Shown here: piece after piece, positions 1-11,877 of the stretch | Layout: each line of letters opens with the position of its first letter | How positions within the stretch are numbered: the stretch's first letter is position 1 | Origin: Nocardia nova SH22a | GTDB taxonomy: Bacteria > Actinomycetota > Actinomycetes > Mycobacteriales > Mycobacteriaceae | Assembly (NCBI RefSeq): GCF_000523235.1 | Contig: NZ_CP006850.1 | Span: 62,001 to 126,000, forward strand | DNA: 64,000 bases | Direction of reading: 5' to 3' | The notes under the pieces: model-generated | Seen by the model: only the letters and a program-made list of their open reading frames with translations | What the model was told of the DNA's origin: nothing | Database searches by the model: none | Made by a program: the position numbers and the translations under genes

Positions 1-411
1 GTCCGAGGGCGCGGATTCGGCCTGGTCTACCGGATCGGGCGGTGGTGGCGGGGCCAGCGAATAGCGGTCCGCCGCGCTGAGCCGCTGATATTCGTCCGGG
101 GAGGCCGGGCGGCCGCCGTAGACGATCTCGTCGAAACTGTGTGCGGCACCGTCGAATTCACCTTCGGTACCGGGCAGTGCGCGCCCGGCCGCCGCCGCGG
201 TTTCGCGCGCGGTGCGCGAGCGTTGGACCTCGAGTACGCCCCCCTGCTCGAGTCCTCGCACCACCGCGCGGAAGCGCTCGCGCAGTGCGGTGTCGAAATC
301 GTGGTGTCCGGCGGCGGATTCGGCGGCGGCCCGGTGCTGGGCGGCCGGGCCCAGTGCGGGCGGTGGCGGCGCGGCGGGCGCGGGCTCGTCCGGGCGGAAC
401 TGCTCGCTCAC
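1..411 (-). CDS. DUF4129 domain protein, C-terminal part (runs off the left edge)
   Basis: This is the N-terminal 137 codons of a gene that leaves the window. The residues are Pro/Ala-rich at first, then carry an RFRAVVRGLEQ segment, an RTARETAAAAG segment and FDEIVYGG. That pattern is typical of the cytoplasmic DUF4129 region of actinobacterial proteins. The GTG start at 409-411 overlaps the stop of the upstream membrane protein by the 4-nt GTGA, which implies translational coupling. In mycobacteria the equivalent pair (Rv3689/Rv3690) sits beside a MoxR-ATPase/DUF58 operon, so that operon probably lies just outside the window. No TM segment is visible in this piece. The molecular function of DUF4129 proteins is not established; some are fused to transglutaminase-like domains. 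Confidence 0.75.
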   Translation of the reverse strand, partial: MSEQFRPDEPAPAAPPPPALGPAAQHRAAAESAAGHHDFDTALRERFRAVVRGLEQGGVLEVQRSRTARETAAAAGRALPGTEGEFDGAAHSFDEIVYGGRPASPDEYQRLSAADRYSLAPPPPPDPVDQAESAPSD

Positions 412-1316
412 CGGATCGCCTGCCCGGCCGGAATCCGGATATCCGCGCCCTCACGAACGCAGCGCCGGTCGATGTGGATGATCACGGCGGTGGCGGCATC
501 GACGGCGGCCGCGAAGGCGGAGATCAGCAGCGCCGCGACGGACAGCAGCGCGGTCACCGCCCAGCGGTGGGTGCCCGAGATGTCGGAGAGGAATCCGAGC
601 AGTCCGGCGACGGGGATCGCGAGCGCCAGCAGGACGCCTCGCAGGTAGATCCACAATCCCGCCAACGGCATGCCCCGGCCGGTGGCCAGTGTCTTCGCCC
701 GCGCCACCGCGGCGCGGTACGGCGGTGATTCGGTGTAGAGGATCGGCGCCACCGTCCACCGGTTGCCCATCACCCGGCCGATCCAGATGATCGCCGGAAT
801 CAGGGTGACCAGCAACGGGGTGCCGATGATGAGGATGCCCAGCACGATGAGCACGGAGATCAGCTGATCGGCGGCGAGTCGCGCCGCCACCGTCCGGAAT
901 TGTCCACAGGCCGCGCGGATGGTGACCGGATGTCGATGTACGACGCCGAGTCCGATCGGCACGGTGACCCCGATCGTCCACAGTCGCAGCAGCCATACAC
1001 AGCAGATTGTGGAAAGAACCGCCGCCCAGGCATTTCCGGCACTCGAGCCGTCGGTGGCCCAGGTGACCAGGGCCGTCACCCCGAGCACGATGCCCAGTGC
1101 GACCACCACGCCGGCACCGGCCAGCCCCGCGATCGCGCGAATCCGGTACTGCAGCACCGCGAACGGCAGATCGGCCAGCTCCCGCCAGGACAACGGCCGG
1201 ATCGGAATCCGCTCGGCATCGCCGCTGTCGGACGCCACAGGACCGGGCACGCCGCGCGACTGCGGCGCTCCGGTACCGGACGGCTGCCCCGTCCGATCGG
1301 CTACGGCTGGATACAC
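408..1316 (-). CDS. Polytopic membrane protein (Rv3689-like)
   Basis: The protein has 302 residues. A cytosolic Pro-rich start (1-50) is followed by about five hydrophobic stretches near 61-86, 98-125, 152-183, 217-246 and 252-281. A conserved-looking soluble loop with SPPYRAAVARAKTLA (197-211) lies between the third and fourth. It resembles the family annotated as glycerophosphoryl diester phosphodiesterase membrane domain, which lacks the catalytic domain of that enzyme, so no enzymatic role is claimed. The start codon is GTG. It is the first gene of the pair with the DUF4129 gene, joined by a GTGA overlap. By analogy with the mycobacterial operon it may work with a MoxR/DUF58 complex; that is inference. 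Confidence 0.75.
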   Translation of the reverse strand: MYPAVADRTGQPSGTGAPQSRGVPGPVASDSGDAERIPIRPLSWRELADLPFAVLQYRIRAIAGLAGAGVVVALGIVLGVTALVTWATDGSSAGNAWAAVLSTICCVWLLRLWTIGVTVPIGLGVVHRHPVTIRAACGQFRTVAARLAADQLISVLIVLGILIIGTPLLVTLIPAIIWIGRVMGNRWTVAPILYTESPPYRAAVARAKTLATGRGMPLAGLWIYLRGVLLALAIPVAGLLGFLSDISGTHRWAVTALLSVAALLISAFAAAVDAATAVIIHIDRRCVREGADIRIPAGQAIR

Positions 1317-1819
1317 GGGCCGAGTCTATCCAGCGACGCGCGCGCACGAAGAGTATCGACTGCCTCACGGCCCGCGCCGCTACCGAGGGCCGACGTGCGC
1401 GTCACCACCCGACCGGCCCCGGATCCGTGCGCTTGCTCGACGGGGAAGGCCGCACCATGGGGCGGCGCCCGATGCGCATCGGGTTCCGGAACCAGAGACT
1501 TGGTGCCCGACGACGCTGGTGCTGACACCGGTGCGATGTCGACGCTTGTACTGGCTGTGCGGTCGGAGCCGATGTCGATGATGCGGCCGGTGCGATGTCG
1601 GTCAGCGGTGCCAGCGCATATCCGGTCATTCCGCGAGTAGGTGGCCGGTGGCGATGTGCGCTCAATCGACCGGCGGACCGGCGCCCGCGCCGCCGGTGTC
1701 CTGGCCAGCGGGCGATCGCGCCCTTCGTGCGATCCAGGGGAATCGTCGGCTGGTGTGCGCCGTCGGCGTTCTCGAGTGCGCTGCTGCCGGTGGCTTGTCG
1801 CGCGGGCCGGGTTGCCGGG
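1317..1819. other. Intergenic stretch without a recognisable gene
   Basis: About 500 nt lie between two leftward genes. The reading frames that cross it are rich in Arg/Pro/Ser and look like shadows. A 14-nt direct repeat CCGGTGCGATGTCG occurs at 1528-1541 and 1587-1600, with looser GCGATGT-like copies between and after. I see no tRNA, no clear terminator and no coding sequence I can defend. Confidence 0.5.
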
Positions 1820-3658
1820 TCAGCTCGGATTCGGGCCCGGAGGGAGTTCACGGCGGTCGGGGTAGCCGAGTTCCGTCGCATGGGATCCGGTGAGCGCGGC
1901 ATCCGGATTCGCGTGCGGGAGTTGGTGCGGGAGCGGCGCATAGCGCGCGTACCGGGGGTCGTGTTGATAGGCGTATCGCGGATCGTCCAGATAGGCGTAG
2001 TGCGGGGGCCGGGGTGCCGCGGGGGGCAGGTGCTGCTCTTCGATCACCTGGCCGGCGGCGGCCCCGTGCGAATCCTCCGAGTTCACCGTCACCTTGCGGG
2101 TGCGTTTGAGGGTGAAGGTGATCTCCTCGGCCTCCTCGAAGACCTGGCGGACCGTGCGCAGCGGGGAGGTCGCGGTGTCGATCGTGCGGTCCAGGGCGGT
2201 GGTGACGAAGCCGGGCACCAGGGGGCGGATCCAGCGGGCGGCGGTATCGGTGAACGGCACCGTACCGATCACCGGAAGTTCCAGTCCGCCGGTCTTTTCC
2301 GGGGTGCGCGCCGGTTCGGCGGGCGCGAGTGCGGCCGGGGTTACGGGTGCGGGCAGATGCCGCGGTGCGGTCACGGTCGCCTCCTGGGTGGTGGGGTCGG
2401 TGGACGGGGGAAGTGCGGCCAGCGCCTCGAAGTCGGCCACCGCCCGCTGCTGCGGTTCGGTGACGCCGATCTCCAGATTGCCGATGGCGGCCAGCACCCG
2501 GGTGCGCTGGCGTTCGCGATCGATGGTGGTGTCGGCGTCCACGGCCAGCCGCGTCGCGGTCAATTCCTGTTCGGCGCGAAGGCTTTCGGTCTCCGACCGG
2601 ATCTGTGCGCGCTTGACGGCGACAGCGGTGTCGGCGGCTCGGTCGGCGCGATCGATCTCGGCGCCCGCGGCCACCGCCCGATCGAACGAGGATTCACCGC
2701 GCCAGATCCGCAGCAGCAGCGGCAGCAGTGCGAGCAGGACGGCGACGACGAGGGTGAGCAGCCGGAGCAGCAGTCCGCCCGCGTGTCCGGTGGTGTATTC
2801 GTTCATCGCCAGCCAGCGCGCTCCCGGACCACGGTCGCCGGTGCGGAAGGCGGCGGTACGGGCCCGGTCGAGTGCCGTCTGCGCGCCCGCGATCTGCTCG
2901 TCCAGCGGCTGTACCCGGGCCTGTGCGGCGCTCAGGCGCCCGCGCGCGTCCTCGAGCATGGATTCGGCGGTCCGGGTTTCGGGCCCGCGGCCCGGCACAC
3001 CGGTGATCTTGGTCTGCGGGCACTGCGGTGTCGGGTTGTATTCGCAGCGCGCGACGATCAGCGCCTGATCCATATCGGTCTGTGCGCCGGCGATCGTCGC
3101 CGCGAGCGCGCCGCGCTCGGCGGTGAGCCGATCGAGCTCGGTGCGGGCGGTGACCACGCTCGCCGCCGATTCGGCATCCCGGCGGGCACGATCGTCGAGT
3201 GTCCGGGCGACCGAACCGCCGAGGATCACCGTGCTCGCCAGTTCGGCCACGATCACTCCGGTGAGCACCGCGACCGCGATCCGCCCGAACCGTTCCGCAC
3301 GCGCGCGCGGGCCCGCGCGCCGGGACAGCGGCGCCGTCGCGAGGGCTCGCGATACCGCGCCGACCAGCAGTGCCGCGATGATCCCCGCGATCACGGCGAT
3401 GACACCCGGGCGGTGCGCGGCCGCCGCGGCGAAGGAGACCACCGCTCCGGAGATCACCGCGAACAGCAGCACGACCGTTCCGGTGACGGCGTAGGCCGAG
3501 CCCTCGTGGGCCGATCCCCGGCGATCCGGGCGTTCCGCCTCGGCTCCGCCCAGCCAGGTCAGCACGCCGGTGAGGGATTTCGGCGCCCGCCCGGACCGCG
3601 CGGCGGCCGGTCCGGACATATCGGGGCCAGGGACATGGGGATCGGTCAACGGATTCAC
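1820..3658 (-). CDS. DUF4407 domain-containing membrane protein
   Basis: This is a 612-residue protein with GTG start. Hydrophobic segments lie near residues 57-82, 85-105, 126-148 and 293-318. Between the third and fourth is a long Ala/Glu/Arg-rich stretch (about 150-270) that should be helical or coiled coil and contains a C205/C213 pair. A second charged helical region follows at about 325-400. The C-terminal third is Pro-rich and probably disordered. This layout matches DUF4407 proteins, whose function is unknown. It stands alone between two long intergenic regions, so context gives no hint. A role at the membrane as a scaffold is possible but unproven. Confidence 0.75.
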   Translation of the reverse strand: MNPLTDPHVPGPDMSGPAAARSGRAPKSLTGVLTWLGGAEAERPDRRGSAHEGSAYAVTGTVVLLFAVISGAVVSFAAAAAHRPGVIAVIAGIIAALLVGAVSRALATAPLSRRAGPRARAERFGRIAVAVLTGVIVAELASTVILGGSVARTLDDRARRDAESAASVVTARTELDRLTAERGALAATIAGAQTDMDQALIVARCEYNPTPQCPQTKITGVPGRGPETRTAESMLEDARGRLSAAQARVQPLDEQIAGAQTALDRARTAAFRTGDRGPGARWLAMNEYTTGHAGGLLLRLLTLVVAVLLALLPLLLRIWRGESSFDRAVAAGAEIDRADRAADTAVAVKRAQIRSETESLRAEQELTATRLAVDADTTIDRERQRTRVLAAIGNLEIGVTEPQQRAVADFEALAALPPSTDPTTQEATVTAPRHLPAPVTPAALAPAEPARTPEKTGGLELPVIGTVPFTDTAARWIRPLVPGFVTTALDRTIDTATSPLRTVRQVFEEAEEITFTLKRTRKVTVNSEDSHGAAAGQVIEEQHLPPAAPRPPHYAYLDDPRYAYQHDPRYARYAPLPHQLPHANPDAALTGSHATELGYPDRRELPPGPNPS

Positions 3659-3912
3659 ATCCTCGGGGGTCCCGGGCGTATCGCACCGGGCGAATCGGTC
3701 GCTGCATCGTGGTCCGGGCGGCTGGCACGCGGGCCGGCCACGTGTGATCAGGGTTCAGAGTGACAGGCGGAGCGGGTATCCACCGAGTGCGGAGACGCCG
3801 ATGTGGTAAGCCTCACAAGCCGGGCGGAAGGTATGTCCTACTCTCGGGTACAGCCCCGCGAGACAGTGGATCCGCGACGGCGACAGCGGAATTGCGACGG
3901 GAGGGGCCGGAC

Positions 3913-4671
3913 GTGCGCTCGAATTCGGACAGTGTGGTGACGGAGAACTGGATCTTCGGCAGCGGTGGGGTCGGCCCCGTGGGCGACCGCGCAGTCGGCG
4001 GGACCGTGCCAGCCGGTACGAGGGCCGCGCGCCGCGCCCGTCCCGTCCTGGTCGCGGCGGCCGCCGCACTCCTGCTGGGCCTCACCGGATCGGTCCTGCC
4101 CGCGACGGCCGGGCACGTACTTCCCGCCGCCGCGGCCGCACCCGTGGCGAACGATCCCGAATCCGAGTTGAGTCCACTGGTCGATGCGGTGCTGCGCCGT
4201 CTGGACACCGCCGATGCCGTGGCCGCGGCCAAATGGGAGTCCTCGCAGGTGACCGGACAACCGCCCGTCGTGGACGATCCGGCTCGCGAGGCCCAGGTCT
4301 ACGACGCGATGGCCGCGGCCGGGGCCCGTTCCGGCCTGCCGCAGGACTGGGTGCGGCAGGTCTTCACCGGTCAGATCGAGGCGAACAAGACCGTGCAGTA
4401 CGGCCTGCTCGCCGGGTGGCGTTTCGATCCGGCCGCGGTACCCGCCACTGGGCCCGGACTCGCCGCCGTCCGGCCGATCATCGACCAGGTCAACGGCGAG
4501 ATTCTGGATCAACTGGCGGCGCAGCGCGCGGTGCTGACCGGACCGGATTGTGCGCAGCGGCTCGCATCGGCCGTCTTCCCCGTCCTGACCTCGGGGCGAG
4601 TGGACGCGCTGCACGGCGCCGCACTGGTGCGGGCGACCGTAACGCTTTGTCCCACAACGTTTGTGAAATAA
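3913..4671 (+). CDS. Secreted chorismate mutase, AroQ gamma class
   Basis: The predicted enzyme converts chorismate to prephenate, here outside the cytoplasm. With the GTG at 3913 (GGAGG nine bases upstream) it has 252 residues. An Arg-rich n-region and a hydrophobic core (about 41-60) followed by Ala-rich sequence make a signal peptide. The helical core carries LRRLD (94-98), AAKWES (105-110) and QIEANKTVQ (154-162), which supply the Arg, Lys, Glu and Gln ligands of the AroQ fold. Cys213 and Cys246 are 33 apart, like the disulfide pair of the M. tuberculosis exported enzyme. An alternative GTG at 4006 would put the signal peptide at the very N-terminus (221 residues) and cannot be excluded. 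The cytoplasmic prephenate dehydratase is far away (45.1 kb). Confidence 0.85.
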   Translation: MRSNSDSVVTENWIFGSGGVGPVGDRAVGGTVPAGTRAARRARPVLVAAAAALLLGLTGSVLPATAGHVLPAAAAAPVANDPESELSPLVDAVLRRLDTADAVAAAKWESSQVTGQPPVVDDPAREAQVYDAMAAAGARSGLPQDWVRQVFTGQIEANKTVQYGLLAGWRFDPAAVPATGPGLAAVRPIIDQVNGEILDQLAAQRAVLTGPDCAQRLASAVFPVLTSGRVDALHGAALVRATVTLCPTTFVK

Positions 4672-4765
4672 ACCACAACCACTCGCCAGGGAGTTTGCCA
4701 AGGATGTGCTGAACTCCACATTCGAAAAGGATGCCGTACGGTCCGCACATTGGTGTGGCTTGTCG

Positions 4766-4779
4766 TTCCGTATCCGGAA
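4766..4779. promoter_or_regulatory. Short inverted repeat upstream of gltB
   Basis: TTCCG-TATC-CGGAA is a perfect 5-bp inverted repeat with a 4-nt spacer, about 600 nt before gltB. It could be an operator near the gltB promoter, but I cannot match it to a known regulator. Confidence 0.2.
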
Positions 4780-4954
4780 TATCTCGTCCGGGTGTCCGGA
4801 GAGTTAGCCGTCTTACACCCCGGTTTGCGACCGCCGCCGACGGGGAAATCTGATTCGACGCAGGTGAGGGCGCTGCGTGGAGTCGGTCTCCCAGCTCGCG
4901 GCCGATGTTGGAGTGCTATCGGTGGCAGTGGCGAACGCGACTCAGAGATCCGCG

Positions 4955-5363
4955 CTACCTGCTTTACACTGGAGAACGCGCAGGTAGTGGAGGACCGATG
5001 AAGATGCCCAGGTAGACGGAATATTTAGCCCAACCTAAGTTGGACGGGCACCGGTCCTGACTTATCGTTTGCTCTAGGTGTCGGACGCGAAATGTCCGAC
5101 TCATCGCCCGGGCTCGGCAACGAGCCGCAAGTTGCAGCCTAGCGGGCGAGCACGGCGCGGTGGTTAAAGAACTCCTGAGGGTTCCGCAACCATCGAGCAC
5201 CCGACTACGTAACCGAAGCGGGTGAACAACTGGAGAGTTCGACTGCACGGGATGACCATCAGCGCCGCTGGTCGCCGCAACGTCCGGACGCAGTCTAGAC
5301 GGAGGCGTTTCGACAACGGGCCACCAGACGAGGGCACCTCGGGGTCCCTTGTCGAAGGCGCCT
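4955..5363 (+). ncRNA. Structured 5' leader of gltBD (candidate cis-regulatory RNA)
   Basis: The 711 nt before gltB hold no convincing gene but a dense run of hairpins. The stems are: CTACCTGC 4955-4962 with GCAGGTAG 4980-4987; CCAAC 5030-5034 with GTTGG 5039-5043; GTCGGAC 5080-5086 with GTCCGAC 5094-5100; TCGCCCG 5104-5110 with CGGGCGA 5143-5149, enclosing GGCTCG-GCAA-CGAGCC (5111-5126, GNRA loop); TGGTT 5161-5165 with AACCA 5188-5192, enclosing GAACTC-CTGA-GGGTTC (5169-5184); CACCCG 5198-5203 with CGGGTG 5219-5224; and AGGCG/CGCCT plus TTCGACAA/TTGTCGAA (5303-5363), capped by CGAGG-GCA-CCTCG (5329-5341). The last stem ends 19 nt before the gltB ATG. I do not recognise a known riboswitch, T-box, tmRNA or RNase P signature. 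The hairpins are seen in the sequence; regulation is inferred. Confidence 0.45.
4998..5015 (+). CDS. Possible leader mini-ORF (MKMPR)
   Basis: ATG AAG ATG CCC AGG TAG follows GGAGG (4989-4993) with a 4-nt gap, or 10 nt to the second ATG. Its last seven bases (CAGGTAG, 5009-5015) repeat 4981-4987, so both copies can pair with CTACCTG at 4955-4961. A ribosome on the mini-ORF would therefore decide which hairpin forms. Five codons are too few for statistics, so this is tentative. Confidence 0.25.
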   Translation: MKMPR

Positions 5364-5382
5364 ATTTCTTGAAGGCAGAGGC

Positions 5383-10031
<4,649 letters not shown>

Positions 10032-10047
<16 letters not shown>

Positions 10048-10109
10048 TCAGAGAGTTCTGAAGGTGGCGTCGACGAGGCGCTGTGACCATTCGGGGGCCG
10101 CTCGTGGGT
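10032..10109 (+). repeat. 14-nt direct repeat at the gltB end and gltD start
   Basis: GGCCGCTCGTGGGT occurs at 10032-10045, as the last sense codons of gltB, and again at 10096-10109, across the preferred GTG start of gltD. It is probably a small duplication of the junction. No function is evident. Confidence 0.5.
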
Positions 10110-11573
10110 GACGCACAGGGATTCTTGAAGCACACGAGCAGGGAACTGCCCAAGCGCCGCCCGGTGCCGTTGCGCCTCATGGACTGGAAAGAGGTCTACG
10201 AGGAGAAGTTCGCCCACGAGACCCTGCAGACCCAGGCCAGCCGGTGTATGGACTGCGGTATTCCGTTCTGCCACAACGGCTGCCCGCTCGGGAACCTGAT
10301 TCCCGAGTGGAACGACCTGGTCTACCGGGGCAACTGGCGCGAGGGCATCGATCGCCTGCACGCCACCAACAACTTCCCGGAGTTCACCGGGCGGCTGTGC
10401 CCGGCGCCGTGTGAGGCGTCGTGTGTGCTCGGGATCAACCAGGATCCGGTCACCATCAAGCAGGTCGAGGTCGAGCTCATCGAGAACGCCTTCGACGAGG
10501 GCTGGGTGCAGCCGATCTACCCGACCCGGCTGACCGGCCGGAAGGTCGCGGTCGTCGGTTCGGGTCCGGCCGGTCTGGCCGCGGCCCAGCAGCTCACTCG
10601 TGCCGGGCACACCGTCACGGTGTTCGAGCGTGACGACCGCATCGGCGGTCTGCTGCGCTACGGCATTCCGGAATTCAAGATGGAGAAGCGCTTCATCGAT
10701 CGCCGTCTCGCGCAGATGGAGGCCGAGGGCACCATCTTCAAGGCCGGTGTGAACGTGGGCGTCGACATCACCGCCGAGCAGCTGCGGGAGCGGTTCGACG
10801 CGGTGGTGCTGGCCGGTGGCGCCACCATCGCGCGTGATCTGCCGATTCCGGGCCGCGATCTCGACGGTATCCATCAGGCGATGGAGTTCCTGCCGCTGTC
10901 CAACCGGGTGCAGCTGGGCGATCCGATCACCGACGACGAGGGTCTGCCGCGGATTCACGCGAAGGGCAAGAAGGTCGTCATCATCGGTGGCGGTGACACC
11001 GGCGCCGACTGCCTGGGCACCTCGCATCGGCAGGGCGCCGAAAGCATCCACCAGTTCGAGATCATGCCGAAGCCGCCGGAGGAGCGGGCCGAGTCGACCC
11101 CGTGGCCGACCTATCCGCTGATGTTCCGCGTGTCCTCCGCGCACGAGGAGGGCGGCGAGCGCGTCTTCTCCGTGAACACCGAGCGGTTCGTGGGCGCCGA
11201 CGGCAAGGTGACCGGTCTGCAGGCACACGAGGTGAAGAACGTCAACGGCCGGTTCGAGAAGGTCGAGGGCACCGACTTCACCCTGGAGGCCGATCTGGTC
11301 CTGCTGGCCATGGGCTTCGTGGGCCCGCAGAAGCCGGGTCTGCTCGAGGAGCTGGGCGTCGGCTACGACCAGCGCGGCAACGTCAAGCGCGACAAGGACT
11401 TCCAGACCACCGTGCCGGGTGTCTTCGTCGCCGGTGACATGGGCCGCGGTCAGTCGCTGATCGTCTGGGCCATCGCCGAGGGCCGGGCCGCCGCCTCCGC
11501 GGTGGACAAGCACCTCGAGGGTGAGACCGCGCTGCCCGCGCCGATCGCCCCGACGGCGGTGCCGCAGCGCTGA
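10104..11573 (+). CDS. gltD: Glutamate synthase, small (beta) subunit
   Basis: GltD (489 residues) oxidises NADPH through FAD and passes electrons by 4Fe-4S clusters to GltB. The N-terminal domain has Cys48, Cys51, Cys56 and Cys60, then Cys99, Cys103 and Cys107, the ligand sets of the two clusters. GSGPAGLAAAQQL (152-164) is the FAD dinucleotide fold, and IIGGGDTGADCLG (about 292-305) is the NADPH fold. I chose GTG 10104 (GGGGG upstream) because the protein then begins VGDAQGFLKHT, the usual start of the family. GTG 10083 adds seven residues and is the alternative. The gene is 56 nt after gltB and ends before a strong terminator, so gltBD form one operon. Confidence 0.95.
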   Translation: MGDAQGFLKHTSRELPKRRPVPLRLMDWKEVYEEKFAHETLQTQASRCMDCGIPFCHNGCPLGNLIPEWNDLVYRGNWREGIDRLHATNNFPEFTGRLCPAPCEASCVLGINQDPVTIKQVEVELIENAFDEGWVQPIYPTRLTGRKVAVVGSGPAGLAAAQQLTRAGHTVTVFERDDRIGGLLRYGIPEFKMEKRFIDRRLAQMEAEGTIFKAGVNVGVDITAEQLRERFDAVVLAGGATIARDLPIPGRDLDGIHQAMEFLPLSNRVQLGDPITDDEGLPRIHAKGKKVVIIGGGDTGADCLGTSHRQGAESIHQFEIMPKPPEERAESTPWPTYPLMFRVSSAHEEGGERVFSVNTERFVGADGKVTGLQAHEVKNVNGRFEKVEGTDFTLEADLVLLAMGFVGPQKPGLLEELGVGYDQRGNVKRDKDFQTTVPGVFVAGDMGRGQSLIVWAIAEGRAAASAVDKHLEGETALPAPIAPTAVPQR

Positions 11574-11606
11574 GCCGTCGTATCGGCCGAATCGAAAATA
11601 CGGACT

Positions 11607-11645
11607 GCCCACGGACTTTCGAGTCCGTGGGCGGTTTGTTTCTTC
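11607..11645 (+). terminator. Rho-independent terminator of gltBD
   Basis: GCCCACGGACT (11607-11617) and AGTCCGTGGGC (11622-11632) form a perfect 11-bp stem with a TTCG tetraloop. GGTTTGTTTCTT follows. It lies 34 nt after the gltD stop. Confidence 0.9.
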
Positions 11646-11751
11646 CGCGCTTCCTGGACGAACGTCGACTTACGTCTCGAACATCGGAAATCGGACCGGT
11701 TTTCGATGTCGGATGGCAGTTCGCCGATACCACCGTTATCCTGAGTCCGAA

Positions 11752-11820
11752 ATGCCGTCGAGTCACGCCTTCACCAGGCGTGGGCAGGGAGTTCACCGCC
11801 CGGTAATCCGACGACGGCAT
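11752..11820. repeat. Nested inverted repeats upstream of the cutinase gene
   Basis: ATGCCGTCG (11752-11760) can pair with CGACGGCAT (11812-11820). Inside the loop ACGCCT-TCACC-AGGCGT (11765-11781) makes a second hairpin. The structure ends about 57 nt before the cutinase start, so it may lie in the 5' UTR. Its role is unknown. Confidence 0.35.
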
Positions 11821-11877
11821 CATGATCGGCGAATTATTCGGGACGCCCGGCGTTGGGCTGACTTGAACTGGAGCAGC

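Noticed and set aside
1402..1941. Minus-strand frame of 179 codons in the 1.3-1.8 kb spacer
   Set aside because: Arg/Pro/Ser-rich sequence that overlaps the end of the DUF4407 gene in another frame; no ribosome site or domain.
1595..3763. A 722-codon plus-strand frame opposite the DUF4407 gene
   Set aside because: Antisense frame rich in Gly/Arg; the minus-strand protein has TM helices and coiled coil as expected of DUF4407.
4672..5382. Known RNAs as an explanation for the gltB leader (T-box, tmRNA, RNase P, glnA-type riboswitch)
   Set aside because: None of the conserved blocks I know for these RNAs is present, for example the T-box antiterminator sequence, the RNase P CR-I block or the tmRNA 3' end.
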